The position numbers were made by a program, and so were the translations under genes. The notes below the pieces were generated by a model. It did not search any database and was not told where the DNA came from. It was given only the letters and a program-made list of their open reading frames with translations. Positions 1 to 8,769 of a stretch of 64,000 bases of DNA are shown here, piece after piece. Source of the stretch: Maricaulis maris (lineage in GTDB: Bacteria; Pseudomonadota; Alphaproteobacteria; Caulobacterales; Maricaulaceae); the NCBI RefSeq assembly GCF_003634045.1, contig NZ_RBIM01000007.1, positions 151,403 to 215,402 on the forward strand, read 5' to 3'. The first letter of the stretch is position 1, and each line of letters begins with the position of its first letter.

Positions 1-231
1 GCTGCCGCTGTGGCGCAATTGCCGGAGCGCCAGCGCCAGGCACTTGAATTGGTTCATTTCCAGGAAATGAGCAATATCGAGGCGGCGGACATCATGTCTG
101 TGAGCGTCGATGCCCTCGAATCCCTGCTGGCCCGTGGCCGGCGCAAGCTCAAGGCCGTGCTTCTGGGCGATGCGCCCGATCTGATAGCCAGCTATGCACA
201 GGGCGGTAACGCCCGTTACGGTGACGAATGA
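1..231 (+). CDS. ECF-type RNA polymerase sigma factor, C-terminal part
   Basis: The window opens inside this gene; only about 76 residues are visible. They match sigma-70 region 4: a helix rich in PERQRQAL, the GxSxxEAA-like turn (here FQEMSNIEAADIMSVSVDAL) and the ARGRRKLK tail that contacts the -35 element. The role is to direct RNA polymerase to a small regulon. The stop codon overlaps the start of the next gene (ATGATGA), so the two are translationally coupled. With the membrane protein and periplasmic sensor that follow, this looks like a sigma/anti-sigma/sensor cassette of the CnrH-CnrY-CnrX kind. The exact subfamily cannot be told without the N-terminus. Confidence 0.85.
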   Translation, partial: AAAVAQLPERQRQALELVHFQEMSNIEAADIMSVSVDALESLLARGRRKLKAVLLGDAPDLIASYAQGGNARYGDE

Positions 232-641
232 TGACTGAGGAACGCTTCTTTCGAATTCTCGAGGTCTATGGCGCCGATCCGGCCCGCTGGCCTGATGATG
301 AGCGTGCCGCGGCACAAGCCTTCGCGGCGAGCCACCGCGCGGGCGTGCTCGAGGCGACCAGTGATGAAATGGTACTGGATGAGCTGCTCGACCGGTTGGT
401 TGAACCGGTGATCGAGGCACCGCTGCTGGAGCGCCGTCTGCTGGCACAATTGCCGGTGCCGACCGGCCTGCCGGCCTGGATGGCCCCGTCGGCGATCGCG
501 GCCGCACTCCTGGTCGGTGTCTTTGCCGGCTTTGCCAGCGGTGCGCTGACCGGAACCGGGGCCGATACCGACATGATCTACGCCGACGCTTTCACCGGAT
601 ACGAGCAGGATTGGGTTGACTGGCTGGGAGAGGACGCATGA
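228..641 (+). CDS. Small single-span membrane protein, probable anti-sigma factor
   Basis: 137 residues: an acidic cytoplasmic N-terminal half (about residues 1-80, rich in E, D and A, no zinc-binding HxxxCxxC), one membrane span at about residues 87-107 (ending FAGFASGAL) and a short acidic periplasmic tail. It sits between a sigma factor and a periplasmic sensor, with overlapping start and stop codons on both sides, which is the position of an anti-sigma factor such as CnrY. The function is inferred from position and topology; there is no recognisable domain. A second ATG lies three bases downstream (231), so the start is uncertain by one codon. Confidence 0.65.
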   Translation: MMTEERFFRILEVYGADPARWPDDERAAAQAFAASHRAGVLEATSDEMVLDELLDRLVEPVIEAPLLERRLLAQLPVPTGLPAWMAPSAIAAALLVGVFAGFASGALTGTGADTDMIYADAFTGYEQDWVDWLGEDA

Positions 642-1186
642 GACCGGCGCTCCCCTGGATCATTGCCCTGGTTGGGTCCGTCCTGATCAATGGCGCCCTT
701 GTGGGCTATCTGGTGCATCGAAGCACCGATGGTCCGCGTTGGCAGCTGCGGCAGGAATACGAGCCCGGGACGCCGCCCCGCGGTGGTCCGACCGGCCGTG
801 GCGGGTTTGACCTGCGCGGTTTTGTCGAAGCCCTCCCTGATGAGGCGCGTGACGAGGCGCGGAGCCGCCTGCGCGACAGCTTTGCCGGGATGCGCGATAT
901 CGTCGGTGAGGGCCGGGACGCCCGGCGCGAATTGGATGCCCTGCTGGTTGCCGAGGAATTTGACGCCGATGCGGTCGCTGCGGCCATGGCCCGGATGCGG
1001 GAAAGCCAGCGGACGATGGAGGCGCGCATCGAAGCGGTTGTTCTCGACGTCGTCGCCGGACTTGATGCCGAAACCCGGGCCGCAGCGCTCCAGGCCGGTC
1101 GTGACCGGATCGGGCGTGAGGCACGGGGACGACGCGGACCCCGCCGTGATCGTCGCGACGAACCCCGGCCGCCTGCCGGGCAATAA
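638..1186 (+). CDS. Periplasmic heavy-metal sensor-like protein (CnrX/Spy-type)
   Basis: 182 residues with an N-terminal membrane anchor (about residues 5-26), a proline/glycine-rich linker, then a long helical region (about 55-160) rich in E, R and A that carries the repeated pattern of the Metal_resist/Spy superfamily (for example ALPDEARDEARSRLRDSF). Family members sit in the periplasm and either bind Ni/Co (CnrX, NccX) or act as chaperones (Spy, CpxP). The gene overlaps the preceding one by four bases (ATGA), so the three form one operon. No conserved histidine cluster is obvious, so the ligand sensed is unknown. The C-terminus is strongly basic (RRGPRRDRRDE). Confidence 0.7.
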   Translation: MRPALPWIIALVGSVLINGALVGYLVHRSTDGPRWQLRQEYEPGTPPRGGPTGRGGFDLRGFVEALPDEARDEARSRLRDSFAGMRDIVGEGRDARRELDALLVAEEFDADAVAAAMARMRESQRTMEARIEAVVLDVVAGLDAETRAAALQAGRDRIGREARGRRGPRRDRRDEPRPPAGQ

Positions 1187-1214
1187 CGCCGCGACAGTCG
1201 AAATGGATGGATGA

Positions 1215-3950
1215 TTATTCGCCGGCCGCGAAGCGGGCCGGCGTTTCGCTGTCGACGAACTCATCATCCGCATCAAAGCCGTCATCGCTCTGAAGACCCG
1301 CTGACAGGCCGAGCGGTGCGTGGGTGTCGACATCCGCCTCGGCGCTGACGTCGTCGCCGTCAATGTCGGCATCGGACCCGCCGGTGACCTTGCGGATGGC
1401 GTCGCGCGGGATCGGCTGGTCCTGGCTGATCGGCAGAACGATGGACACCGTCGTGCCTTCACCCAGCGTCGACTCGATCGACAGTGTGCCGCCATGCAGT
1501 TCGATCAGGGACTTCGACAGGGCGAGGCCAAGACCGGAGCCCTGGAAGCTCTTGGAATGCTGGCTCTCGATCTGTTCGAAGGGGCGGCCGAGGCGCGGCA
1601 GGTCGTCCTTGGCAATGCCGATGCCGGTATCGGAGACCTGGAAGGCGACGCCGAGGCCGGACAGGAAGCCGCGTATGGTGACCCGGCCCCCTTCGGGCGT
1701 GAACTTCACAGCGTTCGAAACCAGATTGATCATGACCTGTTTGAAGGCGCGCGGATCGACTTCGATCTCGGGCAGGTCGGAAACATCGGCACGCAGTTGC
1801 AGCCGTTTCTCCTCGGCCCGGCCACGGACAATGCGAATACTCTGCTCGACCAGCTCGCTGGCATCGGTCGGTTCGGGCTGAAGCTGCATCTTGCCGGCTT
1901 CGATCTTCGACATGTCGAGAATGTCGTTGATCAGTTCCAGCAGGTGACGGCCGGAGGACAGGATGTCCTTCATGTAGCCGACATAGCGGTCATCCCCGAG
2001 CGGACCGAACATTTCCTGCATCATAATTTCGGAGAAGCCGTTGATCGCGTTCAGCGGCGTGCGCAGCTCGTGACTCATGTTTGCCAGGAATTCGGACTTT
2101 GACCGGTTGGCTTCCTCGGCGCGGATCTTCTCTTCCTCGTACTTCTTGGCGAGGTCGGCGATGCGGGCCTGCGAGCGTTTGACGTCGTCGACGGTCTTGC
2201 GCAGCTGGGCTTCGTTCTCGGTGAGGGCGGCCTCATGGTGTTTCAGGTCGGTGATGTCGGCACCCACCGAGACCAGGCCGCCATCGGCGGTCGGGCGGTC
2301 GGAATAGTGCAGCCAGCGGCCATTCGACAGCTCGATCTCATAGGCAGCCTTGCCCTCGGTGCCGCCATGAACGGTCTTGATGGCCCGGGCGGCAGCCTGT
2401 TCGACGGCTTCATAGCTCATGCCGGGCTTGAGCATGCCTTCGGCGAAGTCGAACAGGTCACGGAATTTGCGGTTCCACAGCACCAGGCGCTGACGGCTGT
2501 CCCAGAGGACAAAGCTTTCCGACATCGATTCCAGTGCCGCGCGGAGCCGGCTCTCGGCGGCGGCGACGCGGGCCTGGGCGCCCTTGCGCTCGGTGACGTC
2601 GATGGCGACGCCGACGATGCGGGTGTGATTGGCCTCGCCGCCCGGCAGGATGCGACCGCGCATCTGCAGCCAGACCGGTGACCGTGCCGCGAGGACTTCA
2701 TGGTCGACTTCGGCACCGGCCGGGGCACCGCGCATGGCCGCGCGCAGCCGCTCGCGGTCCGGCTTGGAAAAGAGTTGCAGGAATTGCTGGCCGCTACATT
2801 CGATGGCGGCGTCCAGTCCCAGGATCCGGGCCAGGCTGTCCGTGACGAAGACCGTGTCGGCCTCCGGATTCCAGTCCCACACGCCGCAGCGTGCGCCTTC
2901 GATGGCGACGCGGAAGCGTTGTTCATTGTCTTCCAGCTGCTGCCGTGTCGAGCGCAGACGACCCATCTGCATGAAGACCAGCGCACACAGGCCGAGCGCG
3001 ACGAAGATCGGGGCGATGAACATCAGCCCGTAAAAGGAGATGGTCCGGTACCAGGCGTTCTGGTTGATGCGCATCGCGCCAAGGGCGTAGACGCGCAATT
3101 CCGTGCCGGTGATCGGGGCCACGGCGAAGGTCACGCGTTCCTCACCGAAGCGGGCATCGGATGTGGCACCGCCGCCACCCTCGGCCAGGGCGTCGATATA
3201 GCCCGGTTGCAGCCCGAAGCGTTCGGCCAGCTGGGTGCCGGCGCGAGCGCTGGGCATGCGTGGACGGATGGCCAGCATGCCGCCGCCGGCATCGGCCAGC
3301 GCGACAACGCGGTCATCGCCCCAGTCAGGCAGCGCGGTTTCGGTGCTCAGACGGGCCACGAAAGCGCCGACCGTGCCGTCGCCCAAGGGGGCCGGAACGG
3401 CCAGCACCAGATAGGCCGCATTGCCGGACACGTCGGACGTCAGGCCAGAGGGCGCATCGAGTGCGGCGCCGGCAATGTCACGCAGGCCATCGACCGGCGT
3501 GCCGTCGGCGATCACCTGGCCACCGGGCAGTAGCAGGGCAATGTCCGCGACGAGTTCGGACCCGCCGATCGCGGCGAGGCGGGCGCGAGCCAGGCCCTCA
3601 ACCGCGTCCGGTGCGGCGTCACGCAGGTCGGCGGCGGCAAAGGCGAGGGCGTAGCGGGCTTCGGCAATCCGCGCTGTCACGCGCTCGGCCAGATAGCCGG
3701 CCGCATTGGCCTGCGAGCGCTCGGCCTCGGTGATCAGGATTTCGCGTTCCTGCTGGATCTTGACCAGCAGGATGCCGCCATAGGCCAGGGTGAACAACAC
3801 CATGGCGAGAATGATCCACATCGCGCCGCTGGCCCGCTTGCTGGCCGGTTTTTCGGGCTTCGGATTGCGGTCGCGCGCCTGCCCTCCCCGGGAAGGGGAT
3901 TTGACCACCCTGTCCAGGGACGGGCGCTGATCGAACCGCATCTGATTCAT
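1215..3950 (-). CDS. PleC-like membrane sensor histidine kinase with two PAS domains
   Basis: 911 residues. In order: basic N-terminus; membrane span about 43-65; periplasmic sensing region about 70-300; second span about 303-328; PAS about 345-455; PAS about 465-570; coiled coil about 570-615; HisKA with the phospho-accepting His near residue 627 (FLANMSHELRTPLNAINGFS); HATPase with N box NAVKFTPEGG, G1 box DTGIGIAKDD and G2 box GSGLGLALSK; and a long acidic C-terminal tail. The HisKA segment including MFGPLGDDRYVGY and INDILDMSKIEAGKM is strikingly like Caulobacter PleC, the polar kinase/phosphatase acting on DivK and PleD. Orthology is my inference. No receiver domain is present; a response-regulator gene lies just upstream on the same strand. 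Confidence 0.85.
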   Translation of the reverse strand: MNQMRFDQRPSLDRVVKSPSRGGQARDRNPKPEKPASKRASGAMWIILAMVLFTLAYGGILLVKIQQEREILITEAERSQANAAGYLAERVTARIAEARYALAFAAADLRDAAPDAVEGLARARLAAIGGSELVADIALLLPGGQVIADGTPVDGLRDIAGAALDAPSGLTSDVSGNAAYLVLAVPAPLGDGTVGAFVARLSTETALPDWGDDRVVALADAGGGMLAIRPRMPSARAGTQLAERFGLQPGYIDALAEGGGGATSDARFGEERVTFAVAPITGTELRVYALGAMRINQNAWYRTISFYGLMFIAPIFVALGLCALVFMQMGRLRSTRQQLEDNEQRFRVAIEGARCGVWDWNPEADTVFVTDSLARILGLDAAIECSGQQFLQLFSKPDRERLRAAMRGAPAGAEVDHEVLAARSPVWLQMRGRILPGGEANHTRIVGVAIDVTERKGAQARVAAAESRLRAALESMSESFVLWDSRQRLVLWNRKFRDLFDFAEGMLKPGMSYEAVEQAAARAIKTVHGGTEGKAAYEIELSNGRWLHYSDRPTADGGLVSVGADITDLKHHEAALTENEAQLRKTVDDVKRSQARIADLAKKYEEEKIRAEEANRSKSEFLANMSHELRTPLNAINGFSEIMMQEMFGPLGDDRYVGYMKDILSSGRHLLELINDILDMSKIEAGKMQLQPEPTDASELVEQSIRIVRGRAEEKRLQLRADVSDLPEIEVDPRAFKQVMINLVSNAVKFTPEGGRVTIRGFLSGLGVAFQVSDTGIGIAKDDLPRLGRPFEQIESQHSKSFQGSGLGLALSKSLIELHGGTLSIESTLGEGTTVSIVLPISQDQPIPRDAIRKVTGGSDADIDGDDVSAEADVDTHAPLGLSAGLQSDDGFDADDEFVDSETPARFAAGE
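1220..1246 (+). terminator. Possible hairpin terminator after the sigma operon
   Basis: An 8-bp perfect stem (CGCCGGCC 1220-1227 with GGCCGGCG 1236-1243) with an 8-base loop is followed by TTT. It lies just past the periplasmic sensor gene and inside the last codons of the convergent kinase gene. The T run is short, so its strength is uncertain. Confidence 0.35.
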
Positions 3951-4014
3951 TGTCTCAAACTAAGGTGCGTCGGCGGCCCGTGTCGACCGGCCAAGGCGGG
4001 CTTTCAAACGGAAC

Positions 4015-4572
4015 TCATGCCTCACCGGCATCAGCGTCCTGGCTGGTATCGGACGCCTCGATATCGGCGCCCACTTTCTGGCGCGCCTTGCGCCGTTCCT
4101 GACCCTTGTAGGCGCCGCCGTCTTGATTGGCGCGCCGCCGGTCTGGCCCGAAATAATTCTTGTTGCGGATGAAGGGCCGTGGCTCGTTGATCACCGAGGC
4201 GATCTTGGAGAACATTTCCTTTGCGGTGACCGGTTTGCAGCAGAACTCGGTCACGCCGGCATCCCGCGCCGCCATGACCTTGGACTTCTCCGAGTAGGCG
4301 CTCAGCATGATGATCGGCACAAGCGGATTAGGGCTGTCGTCAGCGGTCCGCACGAGGCGTACGAAGTCCAGCCCGTCGAGAATTTCCATCTGGTAGTCGG
4401 TGATGATGATGTCGACGGAATCTGAGCGGACCAGGTCAAACGCGTCGGCGGGGTCTTTCGACTCGAAAATCTGCTTGATGCCGAACCCGTGCAAAATGGT
4501 GCGCAGAATGGTCAGCATATAGCCGTTATCGTCGACGATCAGAACTCGCACACGGCTGAAATCCACGGCCAT
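4015..4572 (-). CDS. Single-domain CheY-like response regulator with basic tail
   Basis: 185 residues. The receiver domain spans about residues 8-130: acidic pair VDD near 15-16, phospho-acceptor Asp in ITDYQM near residue 60, a Ser in MLSAY as the switch residue, and the conserved Lys in CCKPVTAKEM. Beyond it lies a tail with the YFGPDRRR motif and a second ERRKAR segment, common on stand-alone receivers in alphaproteobacteria. There is no DNA-binding output domain, so it probably works by protein contact. It lies between the PleC-like kinase (63 bases downstream) and the EAL gene (21 bases upstream) on the same strand, suggesting one signalling unit. Confidence 0.85.
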   Translation of the reverse strand: MAVDFSRVRVLIVDDNGYMLTILRTILHGFGIKQIFESKDPADAFDLVRSDSVDIIITDYQMEILDGLDFVRLVRTADDSPNPLVPIIMLSAYSEKSKVMAARDAGVTEFCCKPVTAKEMFSKIASVINEPRPFIRNKNYFGPDRRRANQDGGAYKGQERRKARQKVGADIEASDTSQDADAGEA

Positions 4573-4593
4573 GGTCTGCCTACCTCGGTTGCG

Positions 4594-6159
4594 TCACGCC
4601 GCGCGCGACGCATTCTTCTTCGGATCCTTGAGCGAGCTTAGCGGCACAGGCTTACCGAAATAGTAACCCTGGCCATAGGTCACGCCAAAACCCTTCAATG
4701 TGGTTGCCTGGGCTTCTGTCTCGATCATTTCCGCGACCGTGGCGGCGCCAAGGCTGCGGCAGATATTGATCATGCCCTTGAGCAGGGTTGCGTCCCGCTT
4801 GGAGTGTTCGAACTGCTTGATATAGCTGCCGTCGATCTTGACCACATCGGCCGGAAAATCGCGCAGATAGTGGAAGCCGGCCGAGCCGGCCCCGAAATCA
4901 TCGAGGCAGACCTGGTGGCCGCGTTCGCGGATTTTCTGGATCACGGCGTTGGCCGCCTTGATATTGGAGACGGTGGCCGTCTCGGTCAGTTCAAAACTCA
5001 GACGCGAGCGGTCGATCCTGAGATCGGAGAGCAGGGCCAGAAAGCGTTTGCCCCAGGCCATGTTGGTCAGAGACTTGCCGGACAGGTTCACCGCCAGCGC
5101 CGGGCGGTCGTAATCTTCGCGCAGGAAGGCGGCCGCGATTTCGGTCATGGCGAAGTCGATCTCGTAGATCAGGCCGGTGCTTTCGGCAAAGCCGACACTG
5201 TCCTGCACCGGCTTGCCGTCGGGCAGGCGCAGCAGGAGTTCATAGTGGTGGACCTTGCCGGTCTCCAGCTCCACCACCGGCTGGGCGTGTGGTTCGATTA
5301 CCCGTCCGGCGATGGTGGTGCGCAGCTCGGTCATGCGGCGTTCGTTCTCGCGCATCATCCCTTCGGCGACTTCCTGCAGGCTGACGATGTCCAGCGCCTT
5401 GTCACTCTGCGCGGCTTCATTGATCGCATAGAGGAAGGCCTGGATGGCGATGCCCGGCTCGATGCTGGGGGCATCGGCAACGGACTCGATTACGACTTCG
5501 GCGTCTGGCAGGCCGGCATCGGCGAGGCTGGCTTTCACTTCCGTGCGCAGGTTTTCCAGATCGACATTGCGATCATGGATCAACGCCGTGCGTTCCTCAT
5601 CAACCTGGCGGGCGACCCCGTCATCGCCGACGGCGAGGGTGCAGGAGGCGGCGACAGACTGGTAGACGGCGGCGGCGCGGGCATCGCCGATCAGGCGGTC
5701 GAGCGCGTCGCCAGCGTCAATGCGCAACACCGACATCGCCATGTTGACGCCGGCCGAGCGGGCTTTCTCGATCGCGCGTTCGGCGCAGCGTTCAAAGGCC
5801 TGCGGGTCAAGTTCGTCGGGCGCGTGCATGGCCTCGTAGGACAAGCTCCAGCGGATGCGGTCATCTTCGCCCAGCATCCAGCCGCTGAGACGGCATTCGC
5901 GACCGCCGACAGCGATCCGGACCGGGCCGAGGCGGCGGCCGGGTTTGAGACGATGCATGGTGGCTTGAAAAATCGGGCGCGAGGTCCGGTCGAAGCGCTT
6001 CGCCAGATCCTCGCCGGTACCGTTCAATTGCGGTTCGCCCAGCGCGGCGACAGCGCCGGCCGCATAGGTCACGCGGCCCTTGCCGTCGGTTTCTATCAGG
6101 ATGTCGGCGGCGGCGAAGGCAAAGGACAGGAACCGGTTGCGTTGTTCGACCAGGGACAT
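4594..6159 (-). CDS. EAL-domain protein, probable c-di-GMP phosphodiesterase
   Basis: About 521 residues from the ATG chosen at 6159 (MSLVEQRN), which has GGAA upstream; a GTG at 6204 would add 15 unconvincing residues. The first 110 residues look PAS-like (AAADILIETDGKGRVTYAAG). The EAL domain (about 270-510) has YELLLRL in place of the EAL triplet, VNLSGKSL, FELTETATVS, LDDFGAGSAGF, VVKIDGSYIK and the terminal QGYYFGKPVP. The Glu, Asn, Asp-Asp and Lys positions needed for metal binding and catalysis are all present, so hydrolysis of c-di-GMP is plausible. No GGDEF domain is seen. Same strand as the receiver and kinase genes. Confidence 0.85.
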   Translation of the reverse strand: MSLVEQRNRFLSFAFAAADILIETDGKGRVTYAAGAVAALGEPQLNGTGEDLAKRFDRTSRPIFQATMHRLKPGRRLGPVRIAVGGRECRLSGWMLGEDDRIRWSLSYEAMHAPDELDPQAFERCAERAIEKARSAGVNMAMSVLRIDAGDALDRLIGDARAAAVYQSVAASCTLAVGDDGVARQVDEERTALIHDRNVDLENLRTEVKASLADAGLPDAEVVIESVADAPSIEPGIAIQAFLYAINEAAQSDKALDIVSLQEVAEGMMRENERRMTELRTTIAGRVIEPHAQPVVELETGKVHHYELLLRLPDGKPVQDSVGFAESTGLIYEIDFAMTEIAAAFLREDYDRPALAVNLSGKSLTNMAWGKRFLALLSDLRIDRSRLSFELTETATVSNIKAANAVIQKIRERGHQVCLDDFGAGSAGFHYLRDFPADVVKIDGSYIKQFEHSKRDATLLKGMINICRSLGAATVAEMIETEAQATTLKGFGVTYGQGYYFGKPVPLSSLKDPKKNASRAA

Positions 6160-6207
6160 GGAGATTCCACTTGTATGCACAGGTCGGACAGTTTCCGTGC
6201 ACAAACG

Positions 6208-6222
6208 TTAGAACGCCCTTAA
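6208..6222 (-). promoter_or_regulatory. Degenerate CtrA-type site upstream of the EAL gene
   Basis: Read on the minus strand this is TTAA-GGGCGTT-CTAA, one base short of the TTAA-N7-TTAA consensus bound by CtrA in Caulobacter relatives. It lies about 50 bases before the chosen EAL start. A partial match by itself is weak evidence. Confidence 0.3.
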
Positions 6223-6235
6223 AATTTTAGGTGAA

Positions 6236-6787
6236 TCAGGCAGCTTGCGGGCGAGCCGCCCCGCCACGCTTGGCAGGCTTGGTGTTGACGTCTTTCAAAA
6301 TGCTCTCTGCACGGTGGGAAAGTTCGGCCAGCGCTGGTGGCAATTCACCATCCTCGCCCGCGAGGGCTGCAAGATGTTCGGCAATTTCCAGCAGGCGCGG
6401 ACTGTTGGCGAGGAGGCGGGCCTGGGCTTCGATACGGTGCGGATCACGGTCATATTCCGCCGCCGGCACCCGCCAGCCGCCCCAATCCATCGCCTCGGTG
6501 ACCACGACGGGGAATGTTCCGGGGAAGGGATGCCCGGCACATTCCTCCATGCTCTGCCACTTGTTGCGGGCGCGCAGGACGCGCCAGTGGCCGGCCTCGA
6601 CATGGTCGGCCTGTTCGGCGGCAAGTTCATCGGCGGTGAAGTCGCGCCCAAGCCCGCAATCATAGGCAATGCGGATCGGCTCCTCGACATCCTTCACCCA
6701 GTGCGGCTTGACCTGTTCGATCAGGGCCCAGGTCCCCACCGGTGCGACATAGACACGCTGATGCTTGTGAAAGACTGCCTTGGCCAT
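6236..6787 (-). CDS. Conserved protein of unknown function
   Basis: 183 residues, soluble, no signal peptide. The N-terminal half is rich in aromatic residues (MAKAVFHKHQRVYVAPVGTW, DWGGWRVPAAEYDRDPHRI), the C-terminal half is helical with an alanine/lysine tail (TKPAKRGGAA). The pattern of an N-terminal beta region with several W and H residues, and coding quality (GC-rich third positions), support a real gene. I do not recognise a named domain. It stands alone between the EAL gene and the divergent dusA. Function unknown. Confidence 0.7.
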   Translation of the reverse strand: MAKAVFHKHQRVYVAPVGTWALIEQVKPHWVKDVEEPIRIAYDCGLGRDFTADELAAEQADHVEAGHWRVLRARNKWQSMEECAGHPFPGTFPVVVTEAMDWGGWRVPAAEYDRDPHRIEAQARLLANSPRLLEIAEHLAALAGEDGELPPALAELSHRAESILKDVNTKPAKRGGAARPQAA

Positions 6788-6944
6788 GCGTCAAACTCCC
6801 TCGCCCGCCTCACACAATCATGTCCACGTTTAAACCCGGTGAACGGAACAGATTGGATTTGAGGGATTGCCGGCGCAGCCCCCATGCTGACCGGTGCGGG
6901 CGTGCCGCGTTGCCCGACAGGCCTGCACAGGCTATGTGGCGCGC

Positions 6945-7940
6945 ATGAAGACGCCTTCGACCTTCTCCCGCCGCCTCTCCGTGGCGCCAATGATGGACTG
7001 GACGGACCGGCATTGCCGGGCCTTTCACCGTGTCCTGACGCGAAACGCGCTGCTCTATACCGAGATGGCGGTCGACAAGGCGATCATCCATGGCGACACG
7101 GCGCGTCTGATCGGCTTTGACGCCTCCGAACATCCGGTGGCGATCCAGCTGGGCGGCTCGGATCCGGCCGAGCTCGCGGCTGCCGCTCGCACGGCGCAGG
7201 ATTTCGGCTATTGCGAGATCAATCTCAATGTCGGCTGCCCGTCCGACCGGGTCCAGTCGGGCCGGTTTGGCGCCTGCCTCATGCTGGAACCGGAACTGGT
7301 TGCCGATTGCGTCGCGGCGATGCGCGAGGCGGTCACTGTGCCGGTGACGGTGAAATGCCGGATCGGCGTCGATAAGCAGGAGCCGCAAGCCGCGCTGTTC
7401 ACCCTGGTCGACGCCTGCGCGGCGCGCGGCGTGACAAGCTTTGCCGTACATGCCCGCAAGGCCTGGCTCAACGGGCTGAGTCCGAAGGAAAACCGCACCG
7501 TCCCGCCGCTTGATTATGATCTGGTGCGCCGGCTCAAGGCCGAACGTCCGGAGCTGGAAATCATCCTCAATGGCGGGCTGGAAGACCTCGACCATGCGGT
7601 CCGTGAGAGCACCGATTTAGACGGCGCCATGATCGGCCGCGCCGCTTATCACACGCCGTGGATACTCGCCCGCATCGACTCGACCCTGTTTGGCGACACC
7701 GACCCGGTGGCGACCCGGTCGCAGGCGCTGGACGCCTACCGACCCTATATCGCGGCCCATCTGGAAAATGGCGGCCGCCTGCATGACATCACCCGGCACA
7801 TGCTCGGCCTTTACGCCGGCGAGCCGGGCGCGCGCCAGTGGCGGCGCATCCTGTCGGAAAAGGCGCCGCGCGCGGGTGCCGGTCTCGATGTTCTCGAGGA
7901 AGCGCAGGCGGCCGTGTCGCCGCGCGATGAGGCGGCCTGA
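6945..7940 (+). CDS. dusA: tRNA-dihydrouridine(20/20a) synthase DusA
   Basis: 331 residues from the ATG at 6945 (MKTPSTFSRRLSVAPMMDWT); an upstream in-frame start would add 17 atypical residues. FMN-dependent enzyme that reduces uridine in the D-loop of tRNA. Visible signatures: SVAPMMDWTDRHCR at the flavin-binding start, ALLYTEMAV, the catalytic Cys in NLNVGCPSDRVQSGRFGACL, VKCRIGVD, FAVHARKAWL and IILNGG ... GAMIGRAAYHTPW, all typical of the DusA subgroup rather than DusB/C. Length is normal. The next gene starts directly after the stop codon, so the two are probably co-transcribed. Confidence 0.95.
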   Translation: MKTPSTFSRRLSVAPMMDWTDRHCRAFHRVLTRNALLYTEMAVDKAIIHGDTARLIGFDASEHPVAIQLGGSDPAELAAAARTAQDFGYCEINLNVGCPSDRVQSGRFGACLMLEPELVADCVAAMREAVTVPVTVKCRIGVDKQEPQAALFTLVDACAARGVTSFAVHARKAWLNGLSPKENRTVPPLDYDLVRRLKAERPELEIILNGGLEDLDHAVRESTDLDGAMIGRAAYHTPWILARIDSTLFGDTDPVATRSQALDAYRPYIAAHLENGGRLHDITRHMLGLYAGEPGARQWRRILSEKAPRAGAGLDVLEEAQAAVSPRDEAA

Positions 7941-8759
7941 ATGACTGATATCTGGATTCTGGTCCTGGCGATGGCGGCGACGGGCGCCTTTGCCGGACTG
8001 ATCGCCGGCCTGTTCGGCATTGGCGGCGGCGTCGTTATGGTCCCGGCCATGTTCTATGCCTTTCAATTTCTCGGCTATGACGATCCGCGCATCATGCAGG
8101 TCGCGGTCGGCACCTCGCTGGCGGTGATCATTGCCACTTCGGCCCGCTCGGTTGCCGCTCATGCCAAGCGCGGGGCGGTTGATTTCGCGGTCCTGCGCGC
8201 CTGGGGGCCGTGGATCGTGATCGGTACACTGATCGGCTCGCGTATTGCGCACATGCTGCCCGGCAATTTCCTGACCGGCCTGTTCGGGGCCATGGCGGTC
8301 CTGCTGTCAGCGCAATTCTTTTTCGGGCGTCCGGATTGGCGTTTGGCCGAAGACATGCCCGGTGGTCCCCTGCGTTGGGGGCTGGGCGGCGCAATCGGCA
8401 TTCTTTCGGCGTTGATGGGGATTGGCGGCGGCGTGCTCGGCGTCACCCTGATGACATTGTGCGGCAAGTCGATCCACAAGGCGGTCGCAACCGCTGCCGG
8501 TTTTGGCGTTGCCATCGGCTTTCCCGGCGCTGTCGGCTTCGTCGTCAATGGCTGGGGCCAGGACGCGGTGCCGTATTCGCTCGGCTATGTGAACCTGCCC
8601 GGCTTCGCCTTGCTGGCCGGCGCCGCTTTCTTCGTTGCCCCGCTCGGCGCCAGGCTGGCGCATTCGCTGCCGGAAAAGACCCTCAAGCGCTGTTTCGCGG
8701 TTGGCCTGGTGATTGTCGGCGTCATGCTGGTGCGTGAGGCCTGGCTGGCGGCGGGCTGA
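7941..8759 (+). CDS. TauE/SafE family membrane transporter
   Basis: 272 residues with about eight hydrophobic segments and the internal duplication typical of this family: a glycine-rich motif GLFGIGGGVVMVPAM in the first half and LMGIGGGVLGVTLM in the second. Members export sulfite, sulfoacetate or related anions across the inner membrane; the substrate here cannot be told. The ATG abuts the TGA of dusA with no gap. The last span (KRCFAVGLVIVGVMLVREAW) is typical. Annotation as 'sulfite exporter TauE/SafE family' is safe at family level only. Confidence 0.88.
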   Translation: MTDIWILVLAMAATGAFAGLIAGLFGIGGGVVMVPAMFYAFQFLGYDDPRIMQVAVGTSLAVIIATSARSVAAHAKRGAVDFAVLRAWGPWIVIGTLIGSRIAHMLPGNFLTGLFGAMAVLLSAQFFFGRPDWRLAEDMPGGPLRWGLGGAIGILSALMGIGGGVLGVTLMTLCGKSIHKAVATAAGFGVAIGFPGAVGFVVNGWGQDAVPYSLGYVNLPGFALLAGAAFFVAPLGARLAHSLPEKTLKRCFAVGLVIVGVMLVREAWLAAG

Positions 8760-8769
8760 CCGCGACCGG

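Noticed and set aside
578..1495. Minus-strand open frames over the sigma operon and kinase end
   Set aside because: Shadows in GC-rich DNA; the plus-strand genes have clear families and coupled starts.
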